Assembly: GCF_014205765.1 (NCBI RefSeq)
Contig: NZ_JACIIZ010000008.1
Span: 186,001-250,000, forward strand
Direction: 5' to 3'
Length of the DNA: 64,000 bases
DNA from: Nitrospirillum iridis
GTDB lineage: Bacteria > Pseudomonadota > Alphaproteobacteria > Azospirillales > Azospirillaceae
Within the stretch, counting starts at the first letter, position 1; every line of letters starts with the position of its first letter. Positions 47,943-59,810 of this stretch are shown here, piece by piece. Both the position numbers and the translations under genes were made by a program. Below the pieces are notes generated by a model. It made no database searches and was not told the DNA's origin. It was given only the letters and a program-made list of their open reading frames with translations.

Positions 47943-50117
47943 CTAAACGCTGACCGTCCCGGTGAAGGGCAGATCGCGGATGCGCTTGCCGGTCAGGGCC
48001 GCGATGGCGTTGGCCACCGCCGGCCCCAGGGGGGGCACGCCGGGTTCGCCCACACCGGTGGGCGGGTTGGCGCTGGGGACGATGTGCACCTCCACCTTGG
48101 GCATCTCATCGATGCGCAGGCAGCGGTAGGTGTCGAAGTTGGACTGGTCGACCGTGCCGTCGGTCATGGTGATGGCGCCGAACAGCACGGCCCCCAGGCC
48201 ATAGCCGATGCCGCCTTCCATCTGCGCCTTGACCACGTCGGGCGTGACGGCGATACCGCAATCGACGGCGCAGACGACCCGCTCCACCTTGAGGCGGCCC
48301 TTGTCGTCCTGCGACACCTCGGCCACGTGGGCGACGACGGAACGGAAGCTTTCCGCCACCGCCACGCCGCGCGCCCAGCCCTTGGGCAGCGGCTTGCCCC
48401 AGCCGGCCTTCTCCACCGCCAGGTTCAGCACCGCCAGGTGGCGCGGATGCTTTTCCATCAGTGTGCGGCGGAAGGCCACCGGGTCCTGCTTGGCCTCCAC
48501 CGCCAGCTCATCGATGAAGCTTTCCACGGCGAAGGAGGTGTGGGTGGAGCCCACGGACCGCCACCACAGCACCGGCACCGGCGAGGTGGTGGTGTGCAGG
48601 TCGACCAGGCGGTTGGGGATGTCGTACGGAATCTCCGCCGCCCCTTCCACCGAGGTGTTGTCCGGCTTGCCCTTCTGCTCGAACATGCTGCCGGCCATGA
48701 TGCTCTGGCCGACGATGCGGTGCTTCCATGCCAGCAAGGCCCCATCGGCGCCCAGCTTGGCTTCCATGCCGTGGACATAGATCGGCCGGTAACGGCCGCC
48801 GCGGATGTCATCCTCCCGCGACCAGATCAGCTTCACCGGCGATCCCGCCAGCTTGCCGCCCTGCACCTTGGCGTCGGACAGCGCCTTGGCGATGGTCACA
48901 CCCTCGACGATGTAATCCGATTCCAGGTTGGCGCGGCGGCCGAAGCTGCCGCCGGCATAGACGGTGTTGATGGTGATCTGTTCCGGCTTCAGGCCGGCCG
49001 CCTGGGCGGCGTTCATCTGGTCCACCGTCTGGAACTGGTCACCGGCCCAGATCTCGCACCCGTCCTTGCCCAGCTTGACCACGCAGGTCAGCGGCTCCAT
49101 CGGCGCGTGCGCCAGGTAGGGGAAGCTGAATTCGGCCTTCACCACCTTGGCCGCCTTCACCGCGTCCACATCGCCTTCCTTGGTCACCTGCTCGCCCGGC
49201 GTGGACAGCAGGGCCTTGTAGTCCTTGATGATGGCGTCGGTGCCGCGCTTCTCCGCCGCACTCTCGTCCCAGGTGACCTTCAGCGCCTCACGCCCCTGGT
49301 GCGCCGCCCAGTAGGAGGTGGCGACGACGGCGACGCCACGCGGGATCTCCACCACCTCGACCACGCCCTTCACCGCCTTGGCGGCCTTGGCATCGACGGT
49401 CTGGGCCTTGGCGCCGAACTTGGGCGGACGCCGCACCACCGCCACCAGCATGTTCGGCTGGGCGACGTCGATGGCGAACACGGCCTTGCCCGTGCTCTTC
49501 TCCACACTGTCCTTGCGCGGCAGGTGCGTGCCGATCAGCGTGAAATCCTTCGGGTCCTTCAGCGGCACGTCGGCCGGCACGGGCAGCGTCGCCGCCTTGG
49601 CCGCCAGCTCCCCGAACTTGGCGCTGTGCTTGCCGGAGGACACCACGCCCTTGGACACGGTGATCTCGGAGGCCGGCACGCCCCAGGTCTGGGCCGCCGC
49701 AGCCACCAGCAGGGCCCGCGCCGTGGCGCCGGCCTGGCGCAGCTGCGTCCAGGAATTGTAGGTGGAGGTCGAGCCGCCGGTGCCCTGGATGGGGCCGAAG
49801 GCGCTGTTGTTGTACAGCTTGGCGTTGGCGGGCGCCGCCTCCGCCTTCATCTGCGCCCAGTCGGCGTCCATCTCCTCCGCCACGATGGCGGTGAGGCCAG
49901 TGTAGACGCCCTGCCCCATCTCCAGGTGCTTGATCAGCACGGTGACGGTGCTGTCGGGCGCCACCTTCACGAAGGCGTTGGGCTCGAACGCCTTGCCGGC
50001 TTCGGCGGGGGCGGCCAGCGCGCGGCGGCCGGTGGCGGTCCAGGTGAAGCCCACCATCAGGCCCACCCCGGCGCCGCCGGTGACCTGCAGGAAACGGCGG
50101 CGATTCGTCTCGGTCAT
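47943..50117 (-). CDS. Molybdenum oxidoreductase large subunit (isoquinoline 1-oxidoreductase IorB type)
   Basis: A 724-aa member of the xanthine oxidase family in its secreted one-chain form. Twin-arginine signal [13 protein letters not shown], then [80 protein letters not shown] and the MoCo-proximal [18 protein letters not shown] with a conserved Glu. Works with the 2Fe-2S subunit encoded 17 bases upstream. Likely oxidises an aldehyde or N-heterocycle in the periplasm; substrate unknown. Confidence 0.93.
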   Translation of the reverse strand: MTETNRRRFLQVTGGAGVGLMVGFTWTATGRRALAAPAEAGKAFEPNAFVKVAPDSTVTVLIKHLEMGQGVYTGLTAIVAEEMDADWAQMKAEAAPANAKLYNNSAFGPIQGTGGSTSTYNSWTQLRQAGATARALLVAAAAQTWGVPASEITVSKGVVSSGKHSAKFGELAAKAATLPVPADVPLKDPKDFTLIGTHLPRKDSVEKSTGKAVFAIDVAQPNMLVAVVRRPPKFGAKAQTVDAKAAKAVKGVVEVVEIPRGVAVVATSYWAAHQGREALKVTWDESAAEKRGTDAIIKDYKALLSTPGEQVTKEGDVDAVKAAKVVKAEFSFPYLAHAPMEPLTCVVKLGKDGCEIWAGDQFQTVDQMNAAQAAGLKPEQITINTVYAGGSFGRRANLESDYIVEGVTIAKALSDAKVQGGKLAGSPVKLIWSREDDIRGGRYRPIYVHGMEAKLGADGALLAWKHRIVGQSIMAGSMFEQKGKPDNTSVEGAAEIPYDIPNRLVDLHTTTSPVPVLWWRSVGSTHTSFAVESFIDELAVEAKQDPVAFRRTLMEKHPRHLAVLNLAVEKAGWGKPLPKGWARGVAVAESFRSVVAHVAEVSQDDKGRLKVERVVCAVDCGIAVTPDVVKAQMEGGIGYGLGAVLFGAITMTDGTVDQSNFDTYRCLRIDEMPKVEVHIVPSANPPTGVGEPGVPPLGPAVANAIAALTGKRIRDLPFTGTVSV

Positions 50118-50134
50118 GTGTCCATCCGGCATGA

Positions 50135-50599
50135 TCAGATCTCCAGCGCCTTGGCCGCTTCATGAATGGCGGCACGGATGCGGACATAGGTGGAACACCG
50201 GCAGAGGTTGCCGCTCATGGCGCTGTCGATGTCCTGGTCGGTGGGCTTGGGCGTGTCGGTCAACAACGCCACGGCGGACATGATCTGGCCGGATTGGCAA
50301 TAACCGCACTGGACCACGTCCAGCTTGACCCAGGCGTCCTGCACCGCCTTGGCCACCTTGCCCTCCAGCCCCTCGATGGTGGTCACCTTCGACCCGGCGA
50401 TGGAGCCGATGGGGGTGGAGCAGGAGCGCACGGGCTGGCCGTCGACATGCATGGTGCAGGCGCCGCACTGGGCGGCACCGCAACCGAACTTGGACCCGGT
50501 CTTCCCCGCGATTTCCCGCACCGCCCAGAGCAGCGGCATGTCGGGGTCGGCGTCGACCGACCAGGGCTTTCCATTGAGGGTGAGTTTGATGGGCGGCAT
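50135..50599 (-). CDS. 2Fe-2S subunit of the Mo oxidoreductase (IorA type)
   Basis: A 154-aa protein with two clusters: plant-type ferredoxin fold [21 protein letters not shown] at the N-terminus and the helical [10 protein letters not shown]...[15 protein letters not shown] second cluster. Passes electrons from the Mo subunit to a cytochrome or other acceptor. No c-type cytochrome gene is adjacent. First gene of the operon. Confidence 0.95.
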   Translation of the reverse strand: MPPIKLTLNGKPWSVDADPDMPLLWAVREIAGKTGSKFGCGAAQCGACTMHVDGQPVRSCSTPIGSIAGSKVTTIEGLEGKVAKAVQDAWVKLDVVQCGYCQSGQIMSAVALLTDTPKPTDQDIDSAMSGNLCRCSTYVRIRAAIHEAAKALEI

Positions 50600-51171
50600 G
50601 GGATGGATTCCAATCCTGCGGCTAGGTCGTGTCGGGCATCCCCTTCCCACCGCCGCCGCCCAGCGGGGGCGACGGGCTTGAGCCCCCGGCCCGATGCGGA
50701 CGAACAGGGTGGCAAGGCCGTGGGTAGGCAAGGAATGCGGAACGGCGGGCAACCCCTCACCCGCCGGAAGTCACGGATCTACCACGCCGGTGTAGAAATG
50801 GCCAACTCGTCCAATTGGAGAGCTTGCGACAGAAGCGCTTTATTCCCACATTAACGGGCGTTTGCGGTACCGACCCGCCGGATTTATTTGGCGATGCCCG
50901 TTATTTCCATTGAGATATAGCGTTTGTTCGCGGCAACTCAACAGTGGGGGCCATTGTTGGGTGGGCGCGGCCCAACACGCGCCAGGACCTGCGGTTGCGC
51001 CCTGACGCGCTCCGCCCCCAAAAGGCGATTCCGCCTTTGGGCGATCTGCTCTAGGCGCCCGCACGGCCCTTTTGTATCTTGCCACCGTCAGGTGAATATC
51101 TTGGGCGGCCAAAGAGTTGGGCGCCGATGCGATAGCCTGGCGCGATCAACGGGCGACAGGGGCGTCGGAAA
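50600..51171. other. 572-base intergenic region with two hairpins
   Basis: No gene recognised. Hairpin TGTTGGG/CCCAACA at 50955-50977, and CCCAAAAGGCG-ATTC-CGCCTTTGGG at 51017-51041 (one bulged A). AT-richer stretch around 50800-50930. Promoters for the divergent iorAB and binding-protein genes must lie here but I cannot place them with confidence. Confidence 0.5.
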
Positions 51172-52236
51172 ATGGGAATGGCGGCGACTCGTCCACAGGC
51201 GACGGTGCTGGGCATTGTTCTGGCGATGGGCCTGGCACTGGCGGCGCAAGTGGCATCGGCCGCGCCCCCCACCCCAGGCCCATCCACCTTGGATCAGGTC
51301 CGCCAGCGCGGCATCCTGCGCTGCGGCGTCAACACCGGTCTGCCGGGCTTCGGCGCGCCGGACAGCCAGGGCGACTGGACCGGCCTGGACGTGGACGTCT
51401 GCCGCGCCGTGGCCGCCGCCGTGGTGGGCGATGCCCGCAAGGTGGAATTCATCCCCCTCAGCGGCCGCCAGCGCTTCAGCAGCCTGCTGTCGGGGGAGAT
51501 CGACCTGTTGTCGCGCAACACCACCTGGACGCTGACCCGCGACGCCCAGGGCATGGAGTTCGCCCCACCCGTCTATTACGATGGCCAGGGCTTCATGGTC
51601 CGCCGCGCGTTCAAGGCGCGCAGCGTGCGCGACCTGGACGGCGCCACCATCTGCGTGCAGCAAGGCACCACCACCGAGCTGAACCTGGCCGATTATTTCC
51701 GGTCCGTGGGCATGAGCTACAAGCCGCTGGCCGTCGAGGATTTGCGCGAACTGGTGGAGGCCTTCTTCGCCGGCCGGTGCGACGCCTACACCACCGACGC
51801 CTCGGCCCTGGCCGCCACGCGGGCGGCGCAGACGGTCAGCGCCGACGATTACCTGATCCTGCCCGAACTGATCTCGAAGGAGCCGCTGGCGCCGGCGGTG
51901 CGCAAGGGGGACGGGCAGTGGTTCGACATCGTCAAATGGACGGTCTTCGCCCTGATCGAGGCGGAGGAGCGGGGCGTGACCCAGGCCAACGTCCGCGACA
52001 ACCTGGCCTCCTCCGCCCCCGGCGTGCAGCGCTTGCTGGGCGTGGGCGCCGGCGTGGGCCTGGGCAAGTCCCTGGGCCTGGACGACCAGTGGGCCGTGCG
52101 CGTCATATCCCAGGTCGGTAACTACGGCGAAGTGTTCGAGCGCAACGTGGGACGGAATTCCGTCCTGCGCCTGGACCGGGGATTGAACGCGCTGTGGAAC
52201 CGGGGCGGCCTGATGTATGCCATGCCCATACGGTGA
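51172..52236 (+). CDS. AapJ-like amino-acid-binding protein, orphan
   Basis: A 354-aa periplasmic protein: signal peptide ending LALAAQVASA, then STLDQVRQRGILRCGVNTGLPGFGAPDSQGDWTGLDVDVCRAVAAAVVGD as in general L-amino-acid-binding AapJ, followed by SRNTTWTLTRD, VQQGTTTELNLADYF and GLMYAMPIR. The normal aapQMP permease/ATPase genes do not follow; instead there is an amino-acid/dicarboxylate symporter. Either the ABC partners are elsewhere or the protein works differently. Confidence 0.92.
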   Translation: MGMAATRPQATVLGIVLAMGLALAAQVASAAPPTPGPSTLDQVRQRGILRCGVNTGLPGFGAPDSQGDWTGLDVDVCRAVAAAVVGDARKVEFIPLSGRQRFSSLLSGEIDLLSRNTTWTLTRDAQGMEFAPPVYYDGQGFMVRRAFKARSVRDLDGATICVQQGTTTELNLADYFRSVGMSYKPLAVEDLRELVEAFFAGRCDAYTTDASALAATRAAQTVSADDYLILPELISKEPLAPAVRKGDGQWFDIVKWTVFALIEAEERGVTQANVRDNLASSAPGVQRLLGVGAGVGLGKSLGLDDQWAVRVISQVGNYGEVFERNVGRNSVLRLDRGLNALWNRGGLMYAMPIR

Positions 52237-52381
52237 AACGACGATTTCGGCAGGCTTGGGACCTTGGCGCGCAAGCCGCGATTGTGTCGAGAGCGGTTTC
52301 AGGGCAAGTAGACAGCAACAGAAAATTTGACGGGCCTTAAAGCCAGATGGGGCGGGGCCGGCCATCGGGGGATAGGTTTCA

Positions 52382-53632
52382 ATGCAGCAAAAGCGCTTCA
52401 CCCTGTTCGTCCTGGGCGCGATGGTCCTTGGCATCGCCACCGGCGCCGTGGGCCACAGCCTGCCTGTGGCGGACGGCGCCGCCCTGGCCAGCACCCTGTC
52501 CATCGTCACCGACGTCTTCCTGCGCCTGATCAAGATGATCATCGCCCCCCTGGTCTTCTCCACCCTGGTGGTGGGGATCGCCCATATGGAGGATGTGGCC
52601 GCCATCGGCCGGGTGGGCGTGAAGACCCTGGGCTGGTTCCTGCTGGCCGGCATCGTCTCGCTGGTGCTGGGCCTGGTCATGGTGCAGCTCCTGGAGCCCG
52701 GCGTGGGCATGGCCCTGCCCGATCCCACCGCCGGAGGCAAGGCGCCGGACGCCGCCGTGTTCACGCTGAAGAACTTCATCGAGCACACGGTGCCCCGCTC
52801 GGTGATCGAGGCCATGGCCAATAACGAGATCCTGCAGATCGTCGTCTTTTCCATTTTCGCCGGCATCGCCATCGCGTCGGTGAAGGACAAGGTGCCGGTG
52901 GTGGTGCATCTGGTGGAACAGATCGCCACGGTCATGCTCAAGATCACCAGCTACGTCATGATGTTCGCGCCGCTGGCCATCTTCGCGGCCCTGGCCGCCA
53001 CGGTGACGACGCAGGGGCTGCAGGTGCTGGGCAGCTACGTCAAGTTCGTCGGCGGCTTCTACCTGGCCATGGCGCTGCTATGGATGGTGCTGCTGGCGGC
53101 GGCCGTGCCCTTCATCGGTGGCCGGGTGCGCGAACTGGTCAGCGCCATCCGCCAGCCGGTGCTGCTGGCCTTCTCCACCGCCAGTTCCGAAGCGGCCTAC
53201 CCGCGCACGCTGGAGCGGCTGCAGGCCTTCGGCGCCGCCCGCAAGATCGTCAGTTTCGTCCTGCCGCTGGGGTATTCGTTCAACCTCGACGGCTCGATGA
53301 TCTACTGCACCTTCGCCACCATGTTCATCGCCCAGGCCTACGGCATCCACATCAGCGTCGGCCAGCAGGTGGAGATGCTGGGCCTGCTGCTGCTGACCAG
53401 CAAGGGCATCGCCGGCGTGCCGCGCGCCTCGCTGGTGGTCATCGCCGCCGCCCTGCCCTTCTTCCACATCCCGTCGGAGGGCATGGTGCTGGTGCTGGCC
53501 GTGGACCATCTGCTGGACATGGGCCGCAGCGCCACCAACGTGGTGGGTGTCTCAGTCGCCGCCGCCGTCATCGCCAAGTGGGAAGGCCTGCTGGGCAAAG
53601 GCCACCTGGCCGACGGGGAAGAGGACATCTGA
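52382..53632 (+). CDS. Dicarboxylate/amino acid:cation symporter (DAACS family)
   Basis: A 416-aa secondary transporter of the GltP/DctA fold: eight helices and two re-entrant loops. Seen are DVFLRLIKMIIAPLVFSTLVVGIAHM, the first hairpin loop LAFSTASSEAAYPRTLERL with the Ser-rich tip, the NLDGSMIYCTFATMFIAQAYG segment of TM7 and SKGIAGVPRASLVVIAAAL in hairpin 2. Imports glutamate, aspartate or C4-dicarboxylates with protons or sodium. Confidence 0.95.
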   Translation: MQQKRFTLFVLGAMVLGIATGAVGHSLPVADGAALASTLSIVTDVFLRLIKMIIAPLVFSTLVVGIAHMEDVAAIGRVGVKTLGWFLLAGIVSLVLGLVMVQLLEPGVGMALPDPTAGGKAPDAAVFTLKNFIEHTVPRSVIEAMANNEILQIVVFSIFAGIAIASVKDKVPVVVHLVEQIATVMLKITSYVMMFAPLAIFAALAATVTTQGLQVLGSYVKFVGGFYLAMALLWMVLLAAAVPFIGGRVRELVSAIRQPVLLAFSTASSEAAYPRTLERLQAFGAARKIVSFVLPLGYSFNLDGSMIYCTFATMFIAQAYGIHISVGQQVEMLGLLLLTSKGIAGVPRASLVVIAAALPFFHIPSEGMVLVLAVDHLLDMGRSATNVVGVSVAAAVIAKWEGLLGKGHLADGEEDI

Positions 53633-53688
53633 GCGTCCCGCCAGGGACACCAATACAGAAAAGGGGGGTGGCATGGCGCACCTCCCCC

Positions 53689-53713
53689 AACGGCGGGCCC
53701 CAAGCCCGCCGTT
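53689..53713 (+). terminator. Terminator after the symporter gene
   Basis: AACGGCGGGC / GCCCGCCGTT perfect 10-bp stem followed by TCCGTTT. The remainder of the 53633-54034 gap holds nothing recognised. Confidence 0.7.
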
Positions 53714-54034
53714 TCCGTTTGGAGGCCGTCGCGCCAAGGCCTTGTGGCGCCACGCTTTGCCGGCCCTCCTGCGGCCAGGTGCCCTACCCCGTTCGATGGC
53801 CGACGGTTTGGGCCGGCCCCCGCCGTAAAACCTCATGTACCGCAAGGGTATGCCGGATGGCCGCTGACATTCACGGCCACAAACCCGACATCCCCCTGTC
53901 ATAGCCGTCTGCCATGCTCATATATGCCCCATGGCGATGGTCGGGCCGTCCCGCGCTTTCGAAAGCGGGACACGCCTGGAACCCGGAAGCCTGGATCAGG
54001 CTTGCACAAAGCCCAAGAAGGGAGGGTGAGACAC

Positions 54035-54226
54035 ATGATGGTGCACCACGAACCCCGCCTGAACGATCTGCTGGAGGACCCCGTGGTCCGTCTGGTGATG
54101 GAACGTGATGGCGTTTACCGCGATGACGTCCTGAACATGATGCGTGCCGTGGCCCGGAAGGCGGCCCCGGCCAAAGCCGCCGTGCCCAAAACAGCCGCGC
54201 CCGAGCCCGCCCTGGGCCATGCCTGA
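54035..54226 (+). CDS. Small hypothetical protein
   Basis: A 63-aa protein: MMVHHEPRLNDLLEDPVVRLVMERDGVYRDDVLNMMRAVARK, then an Ala/Pro/Lys-rich tail. A strong GGGAGGG ribosome-binding site precedes the ATG (a second ATG is one codon later). The LLEDPVVRLVMERDGV pattern is familiar from short uncharacterised alphaproteobacterial ORFs. Function unknown. Confidence 0.7.
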   Translation: MMVHHEPRLNDLLEDPVVRLVMERDGVYRDDVLNMMRAVARKAAPAKAAVPKTAAPEPALGHA

Positions 54227-54427
54227 GCATCTACGCCCAAGGCCCGGCCCCCGCATCCCCCGCCCCGGACTCGCTTGAGCCGTTGCCGGCGTCGCCTGGT
54301 TGATCCGCCGCCCTCGGAGCCGTCCGCCGGGGTGCGGCCCCGGAAGAAACGCCCCCGCGAGATCACGCAAATAAAAAGGGCGACCTCAGGGCCGCCCGGC
54401 AAACGTCTATCCTTGTCCGCACCAAGA

Positions 54428-54634
54428 TTATCGTTCGAGCGGCGCATCCGACAACTGGGCGGGAGCCTTGGCCGGTGCCGCATTGCTTTCCCCCGACGAG
54501 GACCAGGCGGCGAACAGGATCATGCCCACGACCGTCAGGGCCAGCAGCAGCCAGCGGCGGGCGCTCGTGTCCGTCGTTGTTCTGATCCGTGTCAGTGGCA
54601 GATCCACCACCGTCTCGCCAATATCGCCGCTCAT
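54428..54634 (-). CDS. Small single-helix membrane protein
   Basis: A 68-aa protein: polar N-terminus (MSGDIGETVVDLPLTRIRTTTDTSARR), one helix (WLLLALTVVGMILFAAWSSSG), then an Ala/Pro-rich tail. CCGGGGG lies just upstream. No family recognised. Its likely promoter is in the AT-rich island 54680-54830. Confidence 0.55.
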   Translation of the reverse strand: MSGDIGETVVDLPLTRIRTTTDTSARRWLLLALTVVGMILFAAWSSSGESNAAPAKAPAQLSDAPLER

Positions 54635-55024
54635 CACCACCCCCGGACATTTTTCCTGGGTTGACCCTCTGCGTGAACAATAAAGTTACGCAACGGGGTC
54701 TTCATACCTCTCTTTAGGTATAATTAGCCTATCCTTTCATTAAAGATTCTCTCTGTGTCCTGGATCACACACATCAATCCCAAGAGAAATTTAAGTCAAT
54801 TGATGTGTTAATGGATTAAATAACCAAGACACCGTTGTCTGATGCACCGCGTCATGGCCAGCATTCCGTCGCTTCAGCCTGGACGCGGTTCCGTTTCAGT
54901 CCAACACCTCCACCCCAAAGGGATGTGAGTGGCGAATCGCTCGCCCTTTGCTTGTGGCGCTGACAAAAAAGGGGACGGGACCCAGCGGCCCCGCCCCTTC
55001 GCCAACGGCAAGCCGACGCCCGTT
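54635..55024. other. 390-base gap with AT-rich island and CRP/FNR-like site
   Basis: Bases about 54680-54830 are strikingly AT-rich compared with the surroundings. It includes TGTGTCCTGGATCACA (54754-54769), one mismatch from a TGTGA-N6-TCACA site, and several TTGACT/TAATTAT-type promoter-like words on the minus strand. The hslU terminator lies at the right end. Confidence 0.55.
54964..54997 (-). terminator. Intrinsic terminator of hslVU
   Basis: On the minus strand: GGGGCGG...GTCCCGTCCCC stem followed by TTTTTTGTC, about 30 bases after the hslU stop. Confidence 0.85.
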
Positions 55025-56335
<1,311 letters not shown>

Positions 56336-56343
56336 CGCCGGGC

Positions 56344-56904
56344 TCACAGCTTTTCCAGGGTGATGTTGCGGTTGGTGTAGACGCAGATGTCGGCGGCGAT
56401 GTTCAGCGCCTTGCGGGCGATGGCCTCCGCATCCATGTCGGGCAGGTCGATCAGGGCGCGGGCGGCAGCCAGGGCATAAGCGCCGCCGGAGCCGATGCCG
56501 ATGATGCCGTCCTCCGGCTCCAGCACGTCGCCATTGCCGGTCAGGATCAGGCTGGCGTTTTTATCGGCCACGGCCATCATCGCCTCAAGCCGGCGCAGGT
56601 AGCGGTCGGTGCGCCAATCCTTGGCCAGTTCCACCGCCGCCCGGGTCAGCTGGCCCGGATACTGTTCCAGCTTGGCCTCCAGCCGTTCGAACAGGGTCAT
56701 CGCGTCCGCCGTGGCGCCGGCGAAGCCGGCCATGACGGACCCGCCGGCCAGGGGGCGCACCTTGCGGGCGTTGGACTTCATCACCGTGTTGCCCACGGAC
56801 ACCTGGCCGTCGCCGGCCACCACCACCTGGCCGTTCTTGCGGACCGAAAGGATGGTGGTGCCGTGCCACTGGATGGGGTCGTGGGTCTTGCCGTAGTCGG
56901 ACAT
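56344..56904 (-). CDS. hslV: HslV, threonine protease subunit
   Basis: A 186-aa proteasome-like peptidase. From [26 protein letters not shown] the catalytic threonine lies after a short N-terminal extension (about 15 residues), as in other alphaproteobacteria, instead of directly after Met. Also [41 protein letters not shown], and [15 protein letters not shown]. First gene of hslVU; nine-base spacing to hslU. Confidence 0.96.
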   Translation of the reverse strand: MSDYGKTHDPIQWHGTTILSVRKNGQVVVAGDGQVSVGNTVMKSNARKVRPLAGGSVMAGFAGATADAMTLFERLEAKLEQYPGQLTRAAVELAKDWRTDRYLRRLEAMMAVADKNASLILTGNGDVLEPEDGIIGIGSGGAYALAAARALIDLPDMDAEAIARKALNIAADICVYTNRNITLEKL

Positions 56905-57043
56905 GGCCTTGAGGCTTCCGTTGGAATTGGGAAGGAATGAAGGGTCCACGGTATGTGGGATGGCGATGATGCGGGTCAAGCCATGCGCCAGAGTCGATGC
57001 TCCGGCCCTTTCACGGTAACAGCCTTGCTGCTAAGTAGTGTTT

Positions 57044-57667
57044 ATGGACAGGAACGAACCAGCAGGCGCCCGCAGCAGCACTGTGGAGCGCAAGACCAAG
57101 GAAACGCAGATCAGCGTGACCGTGGATCTCGACGGGACCGGCCGCTACGACGTGTCGACCGGCATCGGCTTTCTTGACCACATGCTGGAGCAGCTGTCGC
57201 GCCATTCGCTCATCGACCTGACGGTGCGCGCGGTGGGTGACCTGCACATCGATTTCCACCATACGACCGAGGATACCGGCATCGCCATCGGCGAGGCCGT
57301 GGCCAAGGCGCTGGGCGACCGCCGCGGCATCAACCGCTATGGCCACGCCTACATCCCCATGGATGAGACGCTGACCCGCGCGGCCATCGACCTGTCCAAC
57401 CGGCCCTACCTGATCTGGAAGGTCGGGTTCACCCGCGACAAGCTGGGTGAGATGGACACGGAACTGTTCAAGGAATGGTTCCAGGCCTTCGCGTTCGCCG
57501 CCGGTGCCACCCTGCACATGGAAAACCTGTACGGGGAGAACAACCACCACATCGTGGAGAGTTGTTACAAGGCCCTGGCCCGCAGCTTACGCGCCGCCAT
57601 CGAGATCGACCCGCGCAAGGCTGACGCCGTGCCCTCCACCAAGGGTGTGCTGGGCGGTTCGCTCTAA
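57044..57667 (+). CDS. hisB: Imidazoleglycerol-phosphate dehydratase
   Basis: Sixth-step enzyme of histidine synthesis, 207 aa. Metal-binding motifs [22 protein letters not shown], and [17 protein letters not shown]; end PSTKGVLGG. It is the monofunctional form lacking the phosphatase domain. First of a his gene run and divergent from hslV over 139 bases. A GTG two codons upstream is possible. Confidence 0.97.
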   Translation: MDRNEPAGARSSTVERKTKETQISVTVDLDGTGRYDVSTGIGFLDHMLEQLSRHSLIDLTVRAVGDLHIDFHHTTEDTGIAIGEAVAKALGDRRGINRYGHAYIPMDETLTRAAIDLSNRPYLIWKVGFTRDKLGEMDTELFKEWFQAFAFAAGATLHMENLYGENNHHIVESCYKALARSLRAAIEIDPRKADAVPSTKGVLGGSL

Positions 57668-57699
57668 TCCTTCCTTCTTGCCAGCCAGGGTTCGCCCCC

Positions 57700-58365
57700 A
57701 TGACCGCGACCTCCCCCGCTTCCGTGGCGCTGATCGACTACGGCTCCGGCAACCTGCGCTCCGCCGCCAAGGCGGTGGAGCGCGCGGCGCATGAGGCGGG
57801 GCACCATGGGTTGACCGTCGCCGTCACCGCCGACCCCGATGCCATCGCCCGCGCCGATCGCGTCATCCTGCCGGGGGTCGGCGCCTTCGCCGACTGCATG
57901 GGCGGCCTGCTGGCGGTTGACGGCCTGAAGGACGCGCTGGAGGAGGCGGTGATCCGTCGCGGTCAGCCCTTCCTGGGTATCTGCGTCGGCATGCAGCTGA
58001 TGGCCCGCGAGGGGCGCGAACATGGCGTGCACCCGGGCCTGGGCTGGATCGATGCGATCGTGGAACGACTGACGCCGGCCGATCCCACCCTGAAAATCCC
58101 GCACATGGGCTGGAACGAGCTGGTGCTGGACCAGGCGGACCATCCCCTGCTGGCCGGCATCGACGCCGGGGCCCATGTCTACTTCGTTCATTCCTATGGC
58201 CTGAAGGTGGGCGACCCAGCCCTGCTGAAGGCCCATGCCGACTATGCCGGTTCGATCCCGGCCCTGGTTGGCCGCGACAATTTGGCCGGCACCCAATTCC
58301 ATCCGGAGAAAAGCCAGGCCACCGGCCTGAAGCTGATCGCCAACTTCCTGGCCTGGAAGCCCTAA
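57700..58365 (+). CDS. hisH: Imidazole glycerol phosphate synthase, glutaminase subunit
   Basis: A 221-aa class I glutamine amidotransferase: [12 protein letters not shown] start, [10 protein letters not shown], nucleophile Cys in [11 protein letters not shown], and His/Glu in [10 protein letters not shown]. Supplies ammonia to HisF, encoded further along the operon. Confidence 0.97.
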   Translation: MTATSPASVALIDYGSGNLRSAAKAVERAAHEAGHHGLTVAVTADPDAIARADRVILPGVGAFADCMGGLLAVDGLKDALEEAVIRRGQPFLGICVGMQLMAREGREHGVHPGLGWIDAIVERLTPADPTLKIPHMGWNELVLDQADHPLLAGIDAGAHVYFVHSYGLKVGDPALLKAHADYAGSIPALVGRDNLAGTQFHPEKSQATGLKLIANFLAWKP

Positions 58366-58377
58366 GGCCCCGCCCCC

Positions 58378-58422
58378 GGTATACTGGTCCCAGTTATACT
58401 GGTCCCCGGTATACTGACGGTC
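58378..58422. repeat. Short 15-bp tandem repeat between hisH and the GNAT gene
   Basis: TATACTGGTCCC-type units at 58380, 58395 and 58410. Possibly slippage; it might affect distance between genes or expression. Confidence 0.6.
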
Positions 58423-58463
58423 CTGACGGGACCGTTTCCGCCCGTTACCCAGTCGAGGACCCC

Positions 58464-59048
58464 ATGACCGGCGCCCATCAACCGGCCAGCACTGGCCAGA
58501 TCACCGTGGAGGTGGTGGAGCGCATCCGCCCCGGCGACATGGGCGATCTGTGCGATGCCGCCGACCTGGCCATCCGCGATGGCGGCGGCTTCGGCTGGGT
58601 GACGCCGCCGGCGCGCGAAGCCATGGAGCGCTATTGGAAGGGCGTGATGGTGGTGCCGGAGCGCACCCTGGTGGTGGGCCGCCTGGACGGCGTCGTCGCC
58701 GGCTCCGCCCAACTGGTGCGCCCCACCCGCAACAACGAGGCGCAGAGCTTCGCCTGCACCCTGACCACCAGCTTCGTTGCCCCCTGGGCGCGCGGCCATG
58801 GCTTGGCCCGGGCGCTGACCCTGGCGGTGGAAGGTGAGGCGCGGGAGCGCGGCTTCCGCATCCTGAACCTGGACGTGCGCGCCACCCAGGTGGCGGCCAT
58901 CGCGCTGTACCGCACGCTCGGCTACATCGAATGGGGCAGACATCCCCACTATGCGCGGGTGGACGGCCAGGACGTGCCGGGCCTGTTCTTCTACAAAGAC
59001 CTGACGGAAGCTATCACCGCAACCAGCCGGCACGAAGACCGGCCCTAA
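58464..59048 (+). CDS. GNAT-family N-acetyltransferase inside the his operon
   Basis: A 194-aa protein with acetyl-CoA-binding pattern VAPWARGHGLARALTLAVEGEARERGFRILNLDVRATQVAAIALYRTLGYIEWG. It lies between hisH and hisA, on the same strand, with 98 and 21-base gaps. Similar insertions occur in other alphaproteobacteria. Acceptor unknown. Confidence 0.92.
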   Translation: MTGAHQPASTGQITVEVVERIRPGDMGDLCDAADLAIRDGGGFGWVTPPAREAMERYWKGVMVVPERTLVVGRLDGVVAGSAQLVRPTRNNEAQSFACTLTTSFVAPWARGHGLARALTLAVEGEARERGFRILNLDVRATQVAAIALYRTLGYIEWGRHPHYARVDGQDVPGLFFYKDLTEAITATSRHEDRP

Positions 59049-59069
59049 TTCCAGGACCAGGGCAACCCC

Positions 59070-59810
59070 ATGATCATCTATCCGGCCATCGACCTCAAGG
59101 ACGGCAACTGCGTGCGCCTGGTGCGCGGCGACATGGACCAGGCCACGGTGTTCAACACCGACCCGGCCGATCAGGCCGCCCGGTTCGCGGCGCAAGGCTT
59201 TGAATGGCTGCATCTGGTCGATCTGAACGGCGCCTTCGCCGGCCGTCCGGTCAACGGCGACGCCGTGTCGGCCATCCTGGCGCGGGTGAAGCTGCCGGTG
59301 CAGCTGGGCGGTGGCATCCGCGACATCGCCACGATCGAGGATTGGCTGAACCGCGGTGTGGAACGGGTGATCCTGGGCACCATCGCCGTGCGCGACCCCG
59401 AGCTGGTGAAACAGGCCTGCCGCCTGTTCCCCGGCCGCGTGGCCGTGGGCATCGACGCCCGCGATGGCCGCGTGGCGGTGGAAGGCTGGGCCGAGGCCTC
59501 GGACGTGACCGCCCTGGACCTGGCGCTGAAATTCGAGGATGTGGGCGTCGCCGCCATCATCTACACCGACATCGACCGCGACGGCGCCCTGGGTGGGGTG
59601 AACGTGGAGGCGACGGCGGACTTGGCCTCCCACCTGACCACGCCGGTCATCGCCAGCGGCGGCGTCTCCAGCATCGCCGACCTGGCGGCACTGAAGCGCC
59701 AGGAATCGACCGGCATCACCGGCGTCATCTGCGGCCGCGCCCTTTATGACGGCCGCATCGACCCGGTGGCGGCCCTGGGCCTGCTGAACCGCCCGGCGGG
59801 AGACGTGTGA
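59070..59810 (+). CDS. hisA: Phosphoribosylformimino-5-aminoimidazole carboxamide ribotide isomerase
   Basis: A 246-aa TIM-barrel: [26 protein letters not shown] with catalytic Asp, LQLGGGIRD-like [38 protein letters not shown] with second Asp, IASGGVSS. Its stop overlaps hisF by four bases. Confidence 0.97.
   Translation: MIIYPAIDLKDGNCVRLVRGDMDQATVFNTDPADQAARFAAQGFEWLHLVDLNGAFAGRPVNGDAVSAILARVKLPVQLGGGIRDIATIEDWLNRGVERVILGTIAVRDPELVKQACRLFPGRVAVGIDARDGRVAVEGWAEASDVTALDLALKFEDVGVAAIIYTDIDRDGALGGVNVEATADLASHLTTPVIASGGVSSIADLAALKRQESTGITGVICGRALYDGRIDPVAALGLLNRPAGDV

Noticed and set aside
47895-50165. 756-codon open frame opposite iorB
   Set aside because: Shadow of a gene with molybdenum-hydroxylase motifs; the predicted protein is His/Gly-rich without domains.
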